Made by a program: the position numbers and the translations under genes. From the NCBI GenBank assembly GCA_017416915.1, contig JAFQAN010000032.1, forward strand, positions 1-64,000: a stretch of 64,000 nucleotides of DNA. The letters run 5' to 3'. Source of the stretch: Alistipes sp. (GTDB lineage Bacteria > Bacteroidota > Bacteroidia > Bacteroidales > Rikenellaceae). Position 1 is the stretch's first letter; the number at the start of each line of letters is the position of its first letter. The notes under the pieces are model-generated. The model was not told the origin of the DNA. It made no database searches and saw only the letters and a program-made list of their open reading frames with translations. Positions 62,075-64,000 of this stretch are shown here, piece after piece.

Positions 62075-64000
62075 CTAATATTGTGCCAAGACGATGCCTG
62101 TGATGGGCGATACGCTTAGCTTGCCATCGCTCGTCAGAGTGCCCATACCCTGTGGCACGATGCTCTCGCCGTCGCATATCCACTTATACTCGCCCTCGGG
62201 GATGTCGAACTCCACCGTCTCACGTGAGCCGTTCATAAGCACCACGATACGCTTTGCAGGGTCGATACCCTCCAACTCATCGAGGACGAAGCCTACGGCA
62301 GCCTCGTTGTCGTTGTCGATGAAGCGGAGATGTTCGCGCACAGCCTCTGCCGTGGGTAGTGCAAAGGCGGGGTGTGCCTTGCGCATGGCGATAAGCCCCT
62401 TGTAGAACTCCACTAACGAGCTGTATTGGCTCTTCAATGCCCAATCTATGGCGTTATACTTATCGGGCATATTGTAGGTGTTCTTCTCGCCGAGCTTCGA
62501 GCGGAACATCTCCTCTCCCGCGAAGATGAAGGGGATACCCTGCGAGCAGAATACGCCAAACTGCGCCAAACGGTCCATCTTCAATAGCTCCTGCTCGTCG
62601 GCATCGGGCGAGAGGTGTGTGAGGCGGTCGCGCAGGTTGTGGTCGTCGTGGCACGTAACGTAGCTTATATGCTGTGAGGGTGCTGCGCACCACGCAGCCT
62701 CGCTATGTGCCACCTCGGGATGCTCAACGCCGCCCGCCAAGCCAAACTTCAACGCCTCCTTGTTGCCCTCGACGCCGTGGATAAAGCCACCCTTCTCCAA
62801 GCCGAGAGTGCCGCGCAGGGCGTTACGTATGTCATCCGAGAAGGCGGCGATACCCTCCATACGGTAGGTGTAACGCTTGAACGCCAACTTATCCTCGTCG
62901 TAGAGGGGTTGTGCCGCAGCCCATCCCTCGCCATAGAGCAAGATGTTGGGGTTGAGGGCAGTGAGACGCTCACGGATAAGGTTCATCGTCTCGATGTCGT
63001 GTATCGCCATAAGGTCGAAGCGGAAGCCGTCGATGTGGTACTCCTTGACCCAGTACTCCAACGACTCGACCATATATTTGCGCATCATAGGCTTCTCGCT
63101 TGCGGTCTCGTTGCCGCAGCCCGAGCCATCGGCAAACGTACCATCCTCGCGCATACGATAGAAGTAGCCTGGTACGGTAAGCTCGAAGCCGCAGTTCTCG
63201 GTAGAGGTGGTGTGGTTATATACGACGTCCAGCACCACGCACATACCCGCCTTGTGCAGTGCCTGTACCAAGGTTTTTAGCTCACGTATGCGCGCCTCAG
63301 CGTCGGCAGGGTTGGTCGAGTATGTACCCTCGGGGGCGTTGTAGTTCTTAGGCTCGTAACCCCAGTTGTATTGGTCGGAGGGGTACGACTCGTCGATAGA
63401 GCCGAAGTCGGCGGTGGGAAGTAGGTGTACGTGCGTTACGCCCATCTCGCGGAGGTGGTCGATGCCCGTTGCAAGACCCTCCTCGGAGCGTGTGCCATGC
63501 TCCGCCATACCGAGGTACTTGCCAGGGTGGCTGCTACCTGCTGAGGCGTGAGCCGTCATATCGCGATAGTGCATCTCGTAGATTACGCGCTCGTGGGGAG
63601 CTATCGTGGGGCTACAATCCTCTGCCCAGCCCTCGGGGTCGGTGTCGTCGAGGTCGATGACAGCACCACGGTTGCCATTCACGTCGAGTGCGCGGGCAAA
63701 GATACCTGCCGTCTCCTTCAATGTCTTACCATCGACGGCGAGCTGGAAGGCGTAGTATAGCCCTTTGCGGTCGCCCTCGGCGGTGGCTCGCCACAGACCA
63801 TCCTCCACACGCTCCATAGCCAACTCCTCGACCATCATATCGCCGTCGTAGAGGCGTACAACGGCTCTCTCGGCGGTAGGACTCCACACCTCGAAGGTTG
63901 TCTTCTCGGGCGTGTAACACATCTCCTCGATAGCCTTCTCGGGAACAGGATAGGGGTCTGAGGGGGTCTCCGAAGATTGCTTCTTGCAGCAACCCACAAT
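62075..64000 (-). CDS. Pullulanase-type GH13 lipoprotein, 5' end cut by the window
   Basis: At least 641 codons are present and the frame runs off the window end. The first visible residues (IVGCCKK) look like a lipobox, so the true start is probably about 15-20 codons beyond the edge. A CBM48-like N-terminal domain (TPEKTTFEVWSPTAERAVV) precedes the GH13 barrel: VVYNHT, FRFDLMAIHD (nucleophile Asp), LYGEGWAA (acid/base Glu), TCHDDHNL. It probably debranches alpha-1,6 links in glycogen, starch or pullulan at the cell surface or periplasm. Confidence 0.9.
   Translation of the reverse strand: MVGCCKKQSSETPSDPYPVPEKAIEEMCYTPEKTTFEVWSPTAERAVVRLYDGDMMVEELAMERVEDGLWRATAEGDRKGLYYAFQLAVDGKTLKETAGIFARALDVNGNRGAVIDLDDTDPEGWAEDCSPTIAPHERVIYEMHYRDMTAHASAGSSHPGKYLGMAEHGTRSEEGLATGIDHLREMGVTHVHLLPTADFGSIDESYPSDQYNWGYEPKNYNAPEGTYSTNPADAEARIRELKTLVQALHKAGMCVVLDVVYNHTTSTENCGFELTVPGYFYRMREDGTFADGSGCGNETASEKPMMRKYMVESLEYWVKEYHIDGFRFDLMAIHDIETMNLIRERLTALNPNILLYGEGWAAAQPLYDEDKLAFKRYTYRMEGIAAFSDDIRNALRGTLGLEKGGFIHGVEGNKEALKFGLAGGVEHPEVAHSEAAWCAAPSQHISYVTCHDDHNLRDRLTHLSPDADEQELLKMDRLAQFGVFCSQGIPFIFAGEEMFRSKLGEKNTYNMPDKYNAIDWALKSQYSSLVEFYKGLIAMRKAHPAFALPTAEAVREHLRFIDNDNEAAVGFVLDELEGIDPAKRIVVLMNGSRETVEFDIPEGEYKWICDGESIVPQGMGTLTSDGKLSVSPITGIVLAQY

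Noticed and set aside
1..64000. tRNA, rRNA, tmRNA or known riboswitch
   Set aside because: No cloverleaf with a GGTTCRAATCC-type arm or recognised riboswitch core was seen in any intergenic gap; a covariance-model scan would be decisive.

Overview
The window looks like a chromosomal segment from a member of the Bacteroidota, most likely Bacteroidales (an Alistipes/Rikenellaceae-type gut organism is my guess, not shown). Evidence: repeated matches to the Bacteroidota promoter (TTTG, 19-20 bp, TAnnTTTG), a BatA/BatB aerotolerance operon, a GH2 beta-galactosidase and a GH13 pullulanase-type lipoprotein, an Mrp protein with the Bacteroidota-style loop, and many Sec or lipoprotein signals ending in AQ or C. 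The core genes are fairly GC-rich; several islands are AT-rich.

Layout. 1-860 is repeat-rich intergenic DNA. 860-5272 encodes a very large coiled-coil/leucine-rich-repeat surface lipoprotein, followed by a small unknown gene. A membrane LytTR regulator (6402-7322, -) precedes a fatty-acid synthesis cluster fabH-fabF-fabG (7684-10776, +). 10.8-13.8 kb is an accessory stretch: a dense mosaic of short repeats, two decayed overlapping genes, three small secreted proteins, a 47-bp insertion-sequence-like palindrome and a 202-nt hairpin. Then dut, a small membrane protein, an MsbA-like ABC exporter and an NrnA-like phosphatase (13.9-17.7 kb, -). An AT-rich three-gene DpnII-type (GATC) restriction-modification operon occupies 17.9-20.5 kb. 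mrp-sppA, comM and dnaB follow (-), then GH2 beta-galactosidase, a LolC/E-like permease, menG, two secreted proteins and a Cys/Glu-rich lipoprotein (27.5-33.6 kb, +). Next are DAHP synthase-chorismate mutase, cyclophilin, fructose-bisphosphate aldolase and ferritin (-); lipA-lipB-recJ, metG and ilvE (+); pheS, a TPR protein, envC-like, ybeY and mnmG (-); a patatin/outer-membrane-barrel protein (+); and finally pepD, batB, batA, batC-like, batD-like, DUF58, moxR and a pullulanase cut by the window end (-).

The most unusual content lies between genes. Repeated families recur in different intergenic regions: (i) six stem-loops with different outer stems but the same inner plan, a 4-bp GTAC:GTAC (once ATAC:GTAT) helix under a small loop, placed downstream of genes; (ii) a 28-bp-class palindrome around GGGTAGG/CCTACCC; (iii) tandem 8-nt units TCYCGYRG; (iv) tandem 10-nt units GAAYGMCTGR; (v) 29-bp units. 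At three places (about 6.1, 41.5 and 54.1 kb) they are assembled in the same order into a composite mosaic element. No rRNA, tRNA, CRISPR, reverse transcriptase, integrase or intact transposase was recognised.
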